From the NCBI RefSeq assembly GCF_003254645.1, contig NZ_PNFD01000001.1, positions 1,392,698 through 1,456,697 of the forward strand: a stretch of DNA of 64,000 nt. The letters run 5' to 3'. The first letter of the stretch is position 1, and every line of letters starts with the position of its first letter. Positions 8,530-17,614 of the stretch are shown here, piece by piece. This stretch comes from Microbacterium suaedae. Lineage in GTDB: Bacteria; Actinomycetota; Actinomycetes; Actinomycetales; Microbacteriaceae. Position numbers and translations under genes: made by a program. The notes beneath the pieces were generated by a model. It was not told where the DNA came from. It made no database searches and worked only from the letters and a program-made list of their open reading frames with translations.

Positions 8530-9288
8530 GTGATCGACAAACAGGTCGCCTCGGCCGCGGACGCCGTCGCCGACATCCCCGACGGGGCGAGCCTCGCCGT
8601 CGGCGGCTTCGGCCTCTCGGGCAATCCCACCGCCCTCATCGAGGCACTCCTCGCGCAGGGCACGACCGACCTCTCCGTCGCATCGAACAACTGCGGCACC
8701 GACGACTGGGGGCTCGGACTGCTGCTCGGCGCGAAGCGGATCCGCAAGATGACCTCCTCGTACGTCGGCGAGAACAAGGAGTTCGAGCGGCAGTTCCTCT
8801 CGGGCGAGCTCGAACTCGAGCTGACGCCGCAGGGCACGCTCGCCGAGAAGCTGCGGGCAGGCGGATCCGGAATCGCCGCGTTCTACACGCGCACAGGCGT
8901 CGGCACGCAGGTCGCCGAGGGCGGCCTCCCCCGGCGATACGCGCCCGACGGATCCGTCGCCGTCGCGTCACCGAAGAAGGACGTCCGCGTCTTCGACGGA
9001 CTCGAATACGTGCTCGAGGAGGCGATCGTGACCGACTTCTCGCTCGTCCACGCGTGGAAGGGCGACCGCCACGGCAACCTCGTCTTCCGCAAGGCGACGC
9101 GGGCGTTCAGCCCCCTCGCCGCGATGGCCGGCCGGGTGTGCATCGCGCAGGTCGAGCACCTCGTCGAGCCCGGCGAGATCGACCCCGACGACGTGCAGCT
9201 GCCCGGCATCTACGTGCATCGCGTCGTCGAGGTGGGCCCCGACATCGACAAGCGCATCGAGAAGCGCACCGTCCGAGAGGAGGCGTGA
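8530..9288 (+). CDS. 3-oxoacid CoA-transferase subunit A
   Basis: 252 aa. [17 protein letters not shown] near the start is the glycine-rich CoA-transferase family I signature, and the [12 protein letters not shown] and [15 protein letters not shown] motifs are those of succinyl-CoA:3-oxoacid (3-oxoadipate) CoA-transferase alpha subunits. The GTG at 8530 follows GAAGGAG. It forms a heterodimer with subunit B encoded 2 bp downstream and activates a 3-oxoacid (acetoacetate or 3-oxoadipate) with succinyl-CoA. The following thiolase and the divergent aromatic operon favour 3-oxoadipate (PcaI role), but ScoA for ketone bodies would look the same. Confidence 0.9.
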   Translation: MIDKQVASAADAVADIPDGASLAVGGFGLSGNPTALIEALLAQGTTDLSVASNNCGTDDWGLGLLLGAKRIRKMTSSYVGENKEFERQFLSGELELELTPQGTLAEKLRAGGSGIAAFYTRTGVGTQVAEGGLPRRYAPDGSVAVASPKKDVRVFDGLEYVLEEAIVTDFSLVHAWKGDRHGNLVFRKATRAFSPLAAMAGRVCIAQVEHLVEPGEIDPDDVQLPGIYVHRVVEVGPDIDKRIEKRTVREEA

Positions 9289-9290
9289 CC

Positions 9291-9938
9291 ATGGCCCTCA
9301 CGCGCACCGAGATGGCGGCCCGCGCCGCGAAGGAACTCGCCGACGGCTCGTACGTCAACCTCGGCATCGGCCTGCCGACGCTCGTCCCCAACTACGTCCC
9401 CGAGGGCACGACGCTCGTGCTGCAGAGCGAGAACGGGATCCTCGGCGTTGGCCCGTATCCGGCTGAGGAAGACGTCGATCCGGATCTCATCAACGCCGGC
9501 AAGGAGACCGTCACGACCCTGCCGGGCGCGGCCTTCTTCGACTCGGCGATGAGCTTCGGCATGATCCGCGGCGGCAAGATCGACGCCGCGGTCCTTGGCG
9601 CCATGCAGGTCTCCGCCACGGGGGATCTCGCGAACTGGATGATCCCGGGGAAGATGGTGAAGGGCCCGGGCGGCGGCATGGACCTCGTCTCCGGCGCCGA
9701 ACGCGTGATCATCCTCATGACGCACGTCGCGAAGGACGGATCCCCGAAGATCGTCGACGAATGCTCCCTCCCCCTGACGGGGCGCGGCGTCGTCGACCGC
9801 ATCATCACCGACCTGGCCGTCGTCGACGTGACCGGCACCGGTCTCGTCCTGCGCGAGGTCGCGCCCGGCGTCACCGTCGAGGAGGTCGTCGCCGCGACCG
9901 AGCCCCCACTCGCCGTCGATCTGGAGTCCGGCTCATGA
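9291..9938 (+). CDS. 3-oxoacid CoA-transferase subunit B
   Basis: 215 aa. The catalytic glutamate is in [12 protein letters not shown], and [14 protein letters not shown] plus the [14 protein letters not shown] stretch are standard for beta subunits. It starts two bases after the subunit A stop, so the pair is translationally coupled. Together with subunit A it transfers CoA from succinyl-CoA to a 3-oxoacid (PcaJ or ScoB role). The next gene, the thiolase, follows after a palindromic repeat element. Confidence 0.92.
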   Translation: MALTRTEMAARAAKELADGSYVNLGIGLPTLVPNYVPEGTTLVLQSENGILGVGPYPAEEDVDPDLINAGKETVTTLPGAAFFDSAMSFGMIRGGKIDAAVLGAMQVSATGDLANWMIPGKMVKGPGGGMDLVSGAERVIILMTHVAKDGSPKIVDECSLPLTGRGVVDRIITDLAVVDVTGTGLVLREVAPGVTVEEVVAATEPPLAVDLESGS

Positions 9939-9943
9939 GCCCC

Positions 9944-10045
9944 CGATGCACAACGACGCCAATTCTGCGCGTCGCCATCCGCCGGTCCGCGTCGTTCCGG
10001 GGAACACCCGAGGCGCACTTCGAGAATTGGCGTCGTCGTGCATCG
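9944..10045. repeat. Palindromic repeat element, class I copy 1
   Basis: Inverted arms of about 23 bp at 9944-9966 and 10023-10045 differ at one base and enclose roughly 56 bp. The left arm core is GCACAACGACGCCAATTCT. The element sits between two co-transcribed genes, so it will fold in the mRNA between CoA-transferase subunit B and thiolase. The same arm recurs at 14598 and 53710. There is no T-tract, so a simple terminator is unlikely. Confidence 0.85.
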
Positions 10046-10068
10046 CGCGGCGCCGGACAGGAGTCATC

Positions 10069-11250
10069 GTGAGCACCGAAATCGTCATCGTGGCCGCCGC
10101 TCGCACGCCGCAGGGGCGGCTGAAGGGCGGGCTTTCGCCGTTCTCGGCCCCGCAGCTCGGCTCGTTCGCGATCGCCGGCGCGCTCGAGCGCGGATCCGTC
10201 TCGGCGAGCGCCGTCGACGCCGTCATCCTCGGGCAGGTGCTGCCCGCCGGATCCGGCCAGAACCCCGCCCGCCAGGCCGCGGTCGGCGCCGGGATCGGGT
10301 GGGACGTGCCCGCCCACTCCGTCAACAAGGTCTGCCTCTCGGGCCTCACGGCCGTCATCGACGCGAGTCGCATGATCGCCTCGGGTGACGCCGAGGTGGT
10401 CGTCGCGGGCGGAATGGAGTCGATGTCGCAGGCACCGCACCTGCTGACGGGATCGCGCACAGGCTGGACCTACGGATCCGTCGAGGCCCTCGATCACATG
10501 GCCTATGACGGCCTCACCGATGCGCGCGACGGGGTGAGCATGGGCCTGTCGACCGAGAACCACAACGCGCGCTTCGGGCTCACGCGCGAGGAGCAAGACG
10601 CCGTCGCCGCTCTCTCACACCAGCGCGCGGTCGCGGCCGCGGAGTCGGGGATCCTGGTCGACGAGGTCGTTCCCGTCGAGGTGCCGCAGCGGCGCGGGGA
10701 TCCCGTCGTCGTCTCGGCCGACGAAGGTGTCCGGCCCGACACGACGCCCGAAACGCTCGCGAAGCTGCGCCCCGCCTTCGCGGAGGGCGGCAGCGTCACG
10801 GCCGGGAACTCGTCGCAGATCTCCGACGGAGCGGCGGCGCTCGTCGTCACGACGCGCGCCCGCGCCATCGGCGAGGGCTGGTACGTGCTCGCGACGCTCG
10901 GGGCGAATGGCCAGACCGCCGGCCCCGACAACTCGCTGCAGGCGCAGCCGGCCGATGCGATCCGCCGGGCCCTCGACAAGCAGGGCCTGACGGCCGCCGA
11001 CCTCGACCTCGTCGAGATCAACGAAGCGTTCGGCGCCGTCGTCGCCCACTCCCAGAAGCAGCTCGGGCTGTCGGAGGACATCGTCAACATCCACGGCGGC
11101 GGCATCGCGCTCGGCCACCCCATCGGCGCCTCGGGCGCCCGCCTCGTCGTCCACGCGGCGCACGAGCTCGCGCGCCGCGGATCCGGCACGGCCGCCGTCG
11201 CGCTGTGCGGAGGAGGCGGCCAGGGCGACGCGCTGATCCTCACGCTCTGA
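10069..11250 (+). CDS. Acetyl-CoA C-acyltransferase (thiolase)
   Basis: 393 aa thiolase. The nucleophilic Cys is in NKVCLSGLTAV, the catalytic His in GGGIALGHPIGASGAR, and the second Cys in ALCGGGGQGDALIL, with VEINEAF before it. The GTG at 10069 follows ACAGGAG; reading upstream of that crosses the palindromic repeat. It performs thiolytic cleavage of a 3-oxoacyl-CoA. With the CoA-transferase genes it would convert 3-oxoadipate to succinyl-CoA and acetyl-CoA (PcaF role); acetoacetyl-CoA thiolase is the alternative. Confidence 0.92.
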   Translation: MSTEIVIVAAARTPQGRLKGGLSPFSAPQLGSFAIAGALERGSVSASAVDAVILGQVLPAGSGQNPARQAAVGAGIGWDVPAHSVNKVCLSGLTAVIDASRMIASGDAEVVVAGGMESMSQAPHLLTGSRTGWTYGSVEALDHMAYDGLTDARDGVSMGLSTENHNARFGLTREEQDAVAALSHQRAVAAAESGILVDEVVPVEVPQRRGDPVVVSADEGVRPDTTPETLAKLRPAFAEGGSVTAGNSSQISDGAAALVVTTRARAIGEGWYVLATLGANGQTAGPDNSLQAQPADAIRRALDKQGLTAADLDLVEINEAFGAVVAHSQKQLGLSEDIVNIHGGGIALGHPIGASGARLVVHAAHELARRGSGTAAVALCGGGGQGDALILTL

Positions 11251-11255
11251 CGGCG

Positions 11256-11354
11256 GCATCACAACGCAGTCAATCCGCACGGCCGGCCGCGACGCACCCG
11301 CGGGATTCCGCGAGCGCGCGGGAGAGCTACGCCGAATCGACTGCGTTGTGATGC
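11256..11354. repeat. Palindromic repeat element, diverged relative of class I
   Basis: Perfect 16-bp arms GCATCACAACGCAGTC at 11256-11271 and 11339-11354 enclose 67 bp. The arm shares the pattern CACAACGnnGnCAATnC with the class I elements but the rest differs. It lies between the thiolase stop and the PadR gene. Confidence 0.75.
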
Positions 11355-11422
11355 TCGAGGGCGAGAGACAGCGGCCGCGCCTCAGCCCGGGGCAGCCCGC
11401 CCGTTCCTAGGATGGGGGGACA

Positions 11423-12022
11423 ATGAAGTTCGACGACATCCTGCTGGCACTCATCGCCCGTCGGGCCCGCAGCGGGTACGACCTGAAGAAGTGGCTGGAT
11501 GTCGAGGGCATCTTCCTGCGCGCGAACGCTGATTCCTCGCAGATCTACCGCACCCTGCGGCGGTTGCAGAAGCAGGAGCTCATCACCTTCGACGTCGTGC
11601 GCAAGGGTGGGCCGGACGCGAAGATCTACCGCCCCACCGAGGCGGGCGTCGCACATCTCCGCGCGCTTGCGACGACCCCCTACGAGCCGCCAGCGCGGCG
11701 GGAGGAACCGGGATTCGGCGCACGGCTGGCACTGCTCGGGCCGATCGAACCGTCGACGATCCTCCCGACGATCGACCGCGAGCTCGCCTTCCGACGCGAA
11801 CAGGTGCGACGGTTCCGGCACCGCCCCCGCCCGTCCGACGTCGCGCCGGGGCCGATCGACATCGACCCCGCGCTCGTCGACACCATCAACAGGCAGCTCG
11901 ACCGGATCGGCCAGGACGGCATGGACCGCTGGATCGCCTGGCTCGAGGAGCAGCGCGCCCTCTGGAAGGGGATCCTCGCTCAGCGCACGGCCGACAGCGA
12001 AGACTCGACCGCCGCGAGCTGA
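11423..12022 (+). CDS. PadR-family transcriptional regulator
   Basis: 199 aa. The N-terminus (DILLALIARRARSGYDLKKW, then SSQIYRTLRRLQKQELITF) is the PadR winged helix, and the C-terminal part contains the PadR-C type helices (RELAFRREQVRRF, MDRWIAWLEEQRALWKGIL). PadR proteins sense small phenolics or drugs. The start follows GGGGGACA. The 3' end overlaps the convergent sulfatase gene by 43 bp. No divergent partner identifies its target. Confidence 0.85.
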   Translation: MKFDDILLALIARRARSGYDLKKWLDVEGIFLRANADSSQIYRTLRRLQKQELITFDVVRKGGPDAKIYRPTEAGVAHLRALATTPYEPPARREEPGFGARLALLGPIEPSTILPTIDRELAFRREQVRRFRHRPRPSDVAPGPIDIDPALVDTINRQLDRIGQDGMDRWIAWLEEQRALWKGILAQRTADSEDSTAAS

Positions 12023-13740
12023 TCGGCGCCGAACCCGGGGATCCCCGCGACCGCGTTGAGCAGAGTCTGCCCACCGAGATAGCTCCCCCGCTCGAAGGGG
12101 CCTGTCGCGGGGAGAACGTCTGCGACGATCTCGCGATACCTCTCGTCCGCGAGAAGATCCCCCACCGAGGCGGTCACGACCATCGCGTCGTCCGCGAAAT
12201 CGGAGCTGCGCGCGACGAACGCCCGGGAGGCCTGGCCGGCGCCCCACTGCTTCTCGACGAGCAGGTGCTCCGGACCGACGGGTCCCGTCTCGGGCAGGCC
12301 AAGACGCGTGTACTGCTCGCTCGGCGCCTCGTTCTCGCGCATCGCCGCGACCAGCAGCTCGGCCATTCGCGTCTCGAGCGCGTCATCTCGCAGAGGGTTC
12401 TGTTGGCCCGGATCCGTCTCGCGATCGAAGAGCAGGGTGCCCCAGGCGCCGGGGTTACCCATCGCCCAGGCCGGGATCTTCAGCACCGGCGCCCCCTTGG
12501 TGAAGGCGAAGCCCCCGTGCAGCTCTGCCTTCTGCATCTCGCCCGCCGTGAACCGGCTGCGCATGTGCGTCGGCATGAGCGTGTACTCGTACAGCGGACC
12601 GTTCGTCTCGTCCGCACACGCGCGCATGTACGCGTACCGGCCGTCGGTCACGTTGACATGGGATCCGTGATTGCCGAAGAGCGCCGCCTCGCGCACCTCG
12701 GTGTCGTCGGCGACCGTATCGGCGAGCGGCTTCCCCTGCATGTCATCGGTGAGGTCCTCGCCGAAGAAGTCGAGCAGCGTCGGCCCAATGTCGACGGTCT
12801 GCACGACGGCGTCACGACGCTCGCCACGCACGCCTGAACGCGGATCCCAGACGTGCAACGGGGTGTGGATCGTCTCGTCGTACCACGGCATGACCGACTT
12901 GCCCCACCACCCGTGCTCGCCGAGCAGGAAGCCATGATCCGTGCAGACGATGAGCATCGTGTCCCGCCACATGTCGTGCGCGTCCATGAAGTCGAGCACC
13001 CGGCCGAGTGAGGCGTCGCACATGCGCACGAGGGCCTCATACTCGGCGAGCGCCTTCTCTGCCTGCTGCTCCGTCTCGGTGACACGGCGATACCCCGGCC
13101 AGTCGAAGACGACGCCGTCATCGTCGGGCCGTTCGTCCTTGTACCGGTCGTAGCTGTAGAACGGTTCGTGCGGATCGAAGGTCTCGAGGTGCAGGAGCCA
13201 GCGGTCCTCTTCGACGTTCGTCTCGAGGAAGTGCATCCCCGCGTCGAAGGTCTTCGTCTGCGGGTGATCCGCCTCGTCGGCGAGGTACTCGCGATTGATC
13301 CAGTCCTGCCGGGCGAGGAAGTGCGACGGATTGAGGTTCTCGGGTGGCTCCGGATCGGCGACGTGCCCCTTCCAGGTATCGCCCTCCTGCCCGCGGAAGA
13401 ACTCCCAGGTGTTGAACCGCGAGTGATACGTACCGCCGCCGTCTTCGAAGTAGTGCTGGTGGTCGGTTGCCAGATGCGTGTAGACACCGGCGTTCTTCAG
13501 CATCTCGGGAACGGAGTCGTCGAACGGTTCGAGCGGACCCCAGGAGCGATGCAGGAAGTTGTAGCGCCCCGTGTGCAGCTCCCGCCGCGCGGGCATGCAC
13601 GGCATGCTGCCCGCGTAGCACTGGTCGAAAGTGGCGGTCCTCGCGGCCAGCCGCTCGAAGTTCGGCGCCTCGATATCCCCTCCGTACTGCGGCAGCATCC
13701 GGCGATTAAGGGTGTCGAACATGACGACGATTGCACGCAT
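11980..13740 (-). CDS. Cys-type sulfatase (alkaline-phosphatase superfamily)
   Basis: 586 aa. The sulfatase signature CMPARRELHTGR carries the Cys that is converted to formylglycine, and metal ligands appear in FDTLNRR near the N-terminus and VCTDHGFLLGEHGWWGK. There is no signal peptide, so it is cytoplasmic or acts on imported substrate. The ATG at 13740 has GAGGAG upstream. Substrate is not readable. An alpha-L-fucosidase lies about 6 kb away, so sulfated fucose oligomers are one possibility, but other sulfate esters are as likely. Activity would need an anaerobic or aerobic formylglycine-generating enzyme encoded elsewhere. Confidence 0.88.
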   Translation of the reverse strand: MRAIVVMFDTLNRRMLPQYGGDIEAPNFERLAARTATFDQCYAGSMPCMPARRELHTGRYNFLHRSWGPLEPFDDSVPEMLKNAGVYTHLATDHQHYFEDGGGTYHSRFNTWEFFRGQEGDTWKGHVADPEPPENLNPSHFLARQDWINREYLADEADHPQTKTFDAGMHFLETNVEEDRWLLHLETFDPHEPFYSYDRYKDERPDDDGVVFDWPGYRRVTETEQQAEKALAEYEALVRMCDASLGRVLDFMDAHDMWRDTMLIVCTDHGFLLGEHGWWGKSVMPWYDETIHTPLHVWDPRSGVRGERRDAVVQTVDIGPTLLDFFGEDLTDDMQGKPLADTVADDTEVREAALFGNHGSHVNVTDGRYAYMRACADETNGPLYEYTLMPTHMRSRFTAGEMQKAELHGGFAFTKGAPVLKIPAWAMGNPGAWGTLLFDRETDPGQQNPLRDDALETRMAELLVAAMRENEAPSEQYTRLGLPETGPVGPEHLLVEKQWGAGQASRAFVARSSDFADDAMVVTASVGDLLADERYREIVADVLPATGPFERGSYLGGQTLLNAVAGIPGFGADQLAAVESSLSAVR

Positions 13741-13903
13741 CGTGGGGCTCCTCAGAAATGGGTGCGTTTCGAGATCTACAGGACTCGTCCAATAGTCACG
13801 GGGGCTCACGTGTCTGTCAAGCGTTCTCGCGCACGCCCCCTGCCAGAAAGGCCGCCCGCACGACGCCCTCCGTAGACTCGTCGCACGGCGAGAGGAGGGC
13901 CGC

Positions 13904-14587
13904 GTGAGCAGACGCCGGTGGTTCGCGTTCGCGCGCTTCGCCGCCGCCGCGCTGTGCGCCGCGGCGCTCGTGCACCGCCTCTTCTGGGGCCTCAGCTCGC
14001 AGACGATCGCCGGTCAGAACTTCTTCGCGTACCTCACGATGCAGTCGAATATCGCGTTCCTCGTGCTCGCGGCGATCGGTGGCGTCATCGCGCTGCGTCG
14101 CGACGAGGATCCGCCCTGGCTCACCGACGTGCGCACGGCCGTGCTCAGCTGGACGATCACGGCCGGGCTGATCTTCGGACTGCTCATCTGGCAGTCCGGG
14201 GTGCGGGGGATCCCCATGACGGTCCCGTGGTCGGATCACGTCCTGCACTTCCTGCTGCCGGCGATCGCCATCATCGCCTGGATCATCGGCCCGGGCCGCC
14301 GCGCCGCGCGCTGGCGCCTCGTCCTTCTCGTCGTCGCGTTTCCGATCCTCTGGGGCCTGTTCACGCTGTGGCGCGGGTCGATGATCGGCTGGTATCCGTA
14401 CTACTTCCTCGACCTGCGTCAGGTGAGCGGCTTCGGGGAGTTCCTCGGCACCGTCGCGTTCGCCCTGGCGGTGTTCGCGGGCGTCGCGAGCGGCCTGATC
14501 GCGCTCAGCCGGTGGCGGCAGACGGTTCCCGACCCGGACGCGCGCCGACGCCCCACCCCGCCGTCAGGCGACGACTTCGTCATCTGA
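13904..14587 (+). CDS. Pr6Pr-family membrane protein
   Basis: 227 aa with about six hydrophobic segments. FFAYLTMQSNIAFLVLAAIGG, WSDHVLHFLLPAIAIIAWII and WYPYYFLDLRQVSGFGEFLG are the conserved blocks of the actinobacterial Pr6Pr (FAR-17a/AIG1-like) family; the human homologues hydrolyse fatty-acid esters of hydroxy fatty acids. The GTG at 13904 follows AGGAGG. Its bacterial role is unknown. The C-terminus is a short polar tail. Confidence 0.75.
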   Translation: MSRRRWFAFARFAAAALCAAALVHRLFWGLSSQTIAGQNFFAYLTMQSNIAFLVLAAIGGVIALRRDEDPPWLTDVRTAVLSWTITAGLIFGLLIWQSGVRGIPMTVPWSDHVLHFLLPAIAIIAWIIGPGRRAARWRLVLLVVAFPILWGLFTLWRGSMIGWYPYYFLDLRQVSGFGEFLGTVAFALAVFAGVASGLIALSRWRQTVPDPDARRRPTPPSGDDFVI

Positions 14588-14597
14588 CACCTGCTCG

Positions 14598-14683
14598 CTG
14601 CACAACGACGCCAGAATTGAAGCGCGGGCACCGGAACCTCGGCGTGTCGTGCGTTTCCGCGCAGAATTGGCGTCGTCGTGCAG
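14598..14683. repeat. Palindromic repeat element, class I copy 2
   Basis: Arms CTGCACAACGACGCCA (14598-14613) and its near-complement at 14668-14683 differ at one base. The inner part of the left arm has an offset (GAATT in place of AATTCT), so this copy is slightly decayed. It lies between convergent genes (the Pr6Pr protein and the amine-oxidase-like lipoprotein). Confidence 0.8.
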
Positions 14684-14720
14684 TGGGGTCAATCGATGGC
14701 GGAGCCACCCGGCAGCCGGG

Positions 14721-16163
14721 TCACTCGGCGGCGGGCGACGGGTTCGTGAAGGGGGCCAGCGATTCGGCGGCGCGGGTGAGCAGCTCGTCGTCGTCGAGCT
14801 CGGCGAGGGCGCGGGCGGCGGATCCGCCGATGAGGCCGACGAGGATCGGCTCGCCCGTCGCGGGCAGCAGATTGATCCACGTGCGGATCGTCGTGTCGAC
14901 GGGTGCGTCCTCGCCCGGCTCGGGCGTCGGCGTGGGGGTCGGGGTGGCCTCTTCGGTGACCGGGCCGATGACGTGCCAGATGCCCGCGTCGGTCGTCCAG
15001 AACGGCTGCTCGTAGCGCAGCCAGACCGCCTCGATCGCCCCCATCTCGAGCGATGCGACGGCGCCGCGGTGCCCGAACGGCAGCGGCGGGTCGAACGCGA
15101 TCGCGTCGGCCTGAAGCACACCGAGCGGCACCGTGAGGACGACCCGATCGAAGGTGAGCGACTCTCCCGTCGCGAGGCGCAGGCTCACGCCGCTGTCGTC
15201 GTAGGCGACACCCGCGACGGCCGTCGAGAACGCGACATCGAGGTCGCCGAGCGGCGCCTCGACGAACGGCGCGATGTCGCTCGCGAGCGCGTCGAAGGAT
15301 CCGTTGGGGAGGGTCGGCGCGTACCAGCTCGACGCGGTGGCGGGATCGATCCCCGTGAGGGCCGCGAGTCCGGCGAGGTAGGCGTCGAGCGCCTCCGAGC
15401 CCTCGACGCCGGCCGCGGCGAGCGCCTCGGCGATCGTGGGATCCGCGAACGCGTTCGCCGCATCATCGAGGGCGCTCTGCACGACCTCACCAGACGGCGC
15501 CTCCGCCTCGCCCTGCCGCGTGAACCCTGCGGGGTCCGTCACACCGACCGTGCCGATCCCGAGAACGGCCATCCTCGAGGCGATCTCGGTGTCGTCGGAT
15601 CCGAGCAACCACGCGCCGGCCTGGGGAGGGACGGCCCACTCGTCGTCGACGTGCGTCGCCAGGCGTCCGCCCACGCGCTCGCGCGCCTCGATCACGGTGA
15701 CGTCGAAGCCCGCCTCGACCAGTCGTCCGGCCGCGCGCGCTCCCGCGACGCCTGCGCCGACGACGGCAACGCGCTCGCCCCCATCCGCGGCTTCGGCGAG
15801 CTCGCGGGCCGCGCGGTCTCCGGACTGGGCGGCTCCGGTGATCGTGCCGGGATGTTCCGCGCTCGTCGCCTCGCCCGCGAAGAACACGCGGTTCACGAGC
15901 GGGGATCCGAGCGCCTCGCGGTCGACCGACGTCGCGCCTGCGGGGGTGACGCTGCGCGCGCCGCGGGCGAAGGGATCCGTGGACCAGCGCGTGCGGAAGA
16001 ACGCGGCGGCCGCGGGCACCTCACCGACGGGCGTCGGCGTCACCGTGGGCTCGGGGCTCGCGGTCGGGCGGGGCGTCGCGTCGTCGGGCGTGCACGACGC
16101 GAGCAGGACTGTCAGGGCACCGGCTCCGGCCCCCAGCAGCAGCGTGCGACGCGAGATCCTCAT
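14721..16163 (-). CDS. Flavin amine oxidase-like lipoprotein with circularly permuted domain order
   Basis: 480 aa. Residues 1-24 form a twin-arginine (RRTLLL) lipoprotein signal ending in the lipobox LASC, followed by a Thr/Pro-rich linker. Residues 57-115 then read [23 protein letters not shown] and [15 protein letters not shown], which in normal flavin amine oxidases are the C-terminal FAD-closing block. Only after that, at 131-170, comes the Rossmann start [10 protein letters not shown] with [10 protein letters not shown]. The protein ends (IGGSAARAL, then about 30 residues) where the normal block should follow. The two halves are therefore swapped. A second Thr/Pro stretch interrupts the substrate domain near residue 420. 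Substrate unknown; probably membrane-anchored outside the cell. Confidence 0.85.
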   Translation of the reverse strand: MRISRRTLLLGAGAGALTVLLASCTPDDATPRPTASPEPTVTPTPVGEVPAAAAFFRTRWSTDPFARGARSVTPAGATSVDREALGSPLVNRVFFAGEATSAEHPGTITGAAQSGDRAARELAEAADGGERVAVVGAGVAGARAAGRLVEAGFDVTVIEARERVGGRLATHVDDEWAVPPQAGAWLLGSDDTEIASRMAVLGIGTVGVTDPAGFTRQGEAEAPSGEVVQSALDDAANAFADPTIAEALAAAGVEGSEALDAYLAGLAALTGIDPATASSWYAPTLPNGSFDALASDIAPFVEAPLGDLDVAFSTAVAGVAYDDSGVSLRLATGESLTFDRVVLTVPLGVLQADAIAFDPPLPFGHRGAVASLEMGAIEAVWLRYEQPFWTTDAGIWHVIGPVTEEATPTPTPTPEPGEDAPVDTTIRTWINLLPATGEPILVGLIGGSAARALAELDDDELLTRAAESLAPFTNPSPAAE

Positions 16164-16289
16164 CGTTCGCCACACTACCCGCGCGCCCGCGCGTAGACGT
16201 GCGACCGCGCCCTCTCGCACGCGGGAGATCCGAACTCTGCGCGGGAGATCGCCCACGGATCCCTCCGGAGTGCCGCGTTGACGAACCAT

Positions 16290-16300
16290 ACATCGGATGT
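16290..16300. promoter_or_regulatory. Palindrome ACATCGGATGT, likely fucose-regulator operator
   Basis: An 11-bp palindrome 34 bp before the fuconate dehydratase GTG. The core TCGGATGT recurs in front of the diketo-acid hydrolase (22013-22023, other strand) and of the GntR regulator (23652-23662). The co-location with the fucose genes suggests binding by the GntR protein encoded at 22963-23634. Confidence 0.55.
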
Positions 16301-16333
16301 TTACGCTGGCCTTCTACCCCACGAGGAGATCCT

Positions 16334-17614
16334 GTGAGCACCATCGTCAGCGTCGACACGGTCGACATCCGCTTTCCCACGTCGCAGGAGCTCGACGGCT
16401 CCGACGCCATGAACCCGGATCCCGACTACTCGGCCGCGTACGTCCTCCTCGGGACCGACGCCGGCGACGGCCACGAGGGTCACGGATTCGTCTTCACGAT
16501 CGGGCGAGGCACCGATGTGCAGGTCGCCGCGATCCGCGCGCTCGCGCCCTCCCTCATCGGCCGCGAGGTCGAGCCGATCCTCGACGATCTGGGAGGGATC
16601 TGGCGCGAGCTCGTCGGAGACTCGCAGCTGCGCTGGCTCGGCCCCGAGAAGGGCGTCATGCACATGGCGATCGGCGCCGTCGTGAACGCTCTCTGGGACC
16701 TCAAGGCGAAGCGCGCGGGACTCCCCCTGTGGCAGCTGCTCGCCCGGATGACGCCCGAGGAGATCGTCGACCTCGTTGACTTCCGCTATCTCGCCGACGT
16801 GCTCACGCGCGACGAGGCACTCGAGATCCTCCGCGCCGCCGTACCCGGCCGCGCCGAACGCGAGGCACGCCTGCTCGCCGACGGCTACCCGGCATACACG
16901 ACGACCCCCGGATGGCTCGGATACTCCGACGAGAAGCTCGTGCGCCTGTGCCGAGAGGCCGTCGACGACGGATTCCGCATGATCAAGCTCAAGGTCGGCG
17001 CCGATGTCGACGACGACATCCGCCGCATGCGCCTCGCCCGCGAGACCGTCGGCCCGGACATCCGGATCGGCACCGACGCGAATCAGCGCTGGGAGGTCGC
17101 CGAGGCGATCGAATGGATGGGCCGCCTCGCGGAGTTCGACGTGGCCTGGATCGAAGAGCCGACGAACCCCGACGACATCCTCGCGCACGCCGCGATCGCC
17201 CGCGGCGTCGCGCCGATCCCGGTGGCGACCGGCGAGCACGGGGGCGGCCGCGTCATGTTCAAGCAGATGCTGCAGGCGAAGGCCCTGAGCGTGCTGCAGA
17301 TCGACGCGACGCGCGTCGCCGGCGTCAACGAGAACATCGCGATCCTGCTGATGGCGGCGAAGTTCGGCGTACCCGTCTGCCCCCATGCGGGCGGCGTCGG
17401 CCTGTGCGAGGCCGTGCAGCACCTCTCGATGTTCGACTTCGTCGCCGTGACCGGAACGACCGAAGACCGCGTCATCGAGTACGTCGACCACCTGCACGAG
17501 CACTTCGTCACGCCGACCGACGTGTCGGGCGGCGCGTATCGCGCGCCGACCGCGCCCGGCAACGGCATGGAGATGCTCGCAGCGAGCCGCGAGGAGTACA
17601 CCTTCCATGGCTGA
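16334..17614 (+). CDS. L-fuconate dehydratase (enolase superfamily)
   Basis: 426 aa. Numbering from the GTG at 16334 (GAGGAGA upstream) places the catalytic residues at K218 and K220 (IKLKVG), D248 (DANQRW), E274 (IEEP), E301 (ATGEHGGG) and H351 ([10 protein letters not shown]). From memory these positions match those reported for the Xanthomonas L-fuconate dehydratase. The enzyme dehydrates L-fuconate to 2-keto-3-deoxy-L-fuconate with Mg2+. It is first in a three-gene operon with the aldo-keto reductase (8-bp overlap) and mutarotase. Upstream is a likely operator of the fucose regulator. Confidence 0.93.
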   Translation: MSTIVSVDTVDIRFPTSQELDGSDAMNPDPDYSAAYVLLGTDAGDGHEGHGFVFTIGRGTDVQVAAIRALAPSLIGREVEPILDDLGGIWRELVGDSQLRWLGPEKGVMHMAIGAVVNALWDLKAKRAGLPLWQLLARMTPEEIVDLVDFRYLADVLTRDEALEILRAAVPGRAEREARLLADGYPAYTTTPGWLGYSDEKLVRLCREAVDDGFRMIKLKVGADVDDDIRRMRLARETVGPDIRIGTDANQRWEVAEAIEWMGRLAEFDVAWIEEPTNPDDILAHAAIARGVAPIPVATGEHGGGRVMFKQMLQAKALSVLQIDATRVAGVNENIAILLMAAKFGVPVCPHAGGVGLCEAVQHLSMFDFVAVTGTTEDRVIEYVDHLHEHFVTPTDVSGGAYRAPTAPGNGMEMLAASREEYTFHG

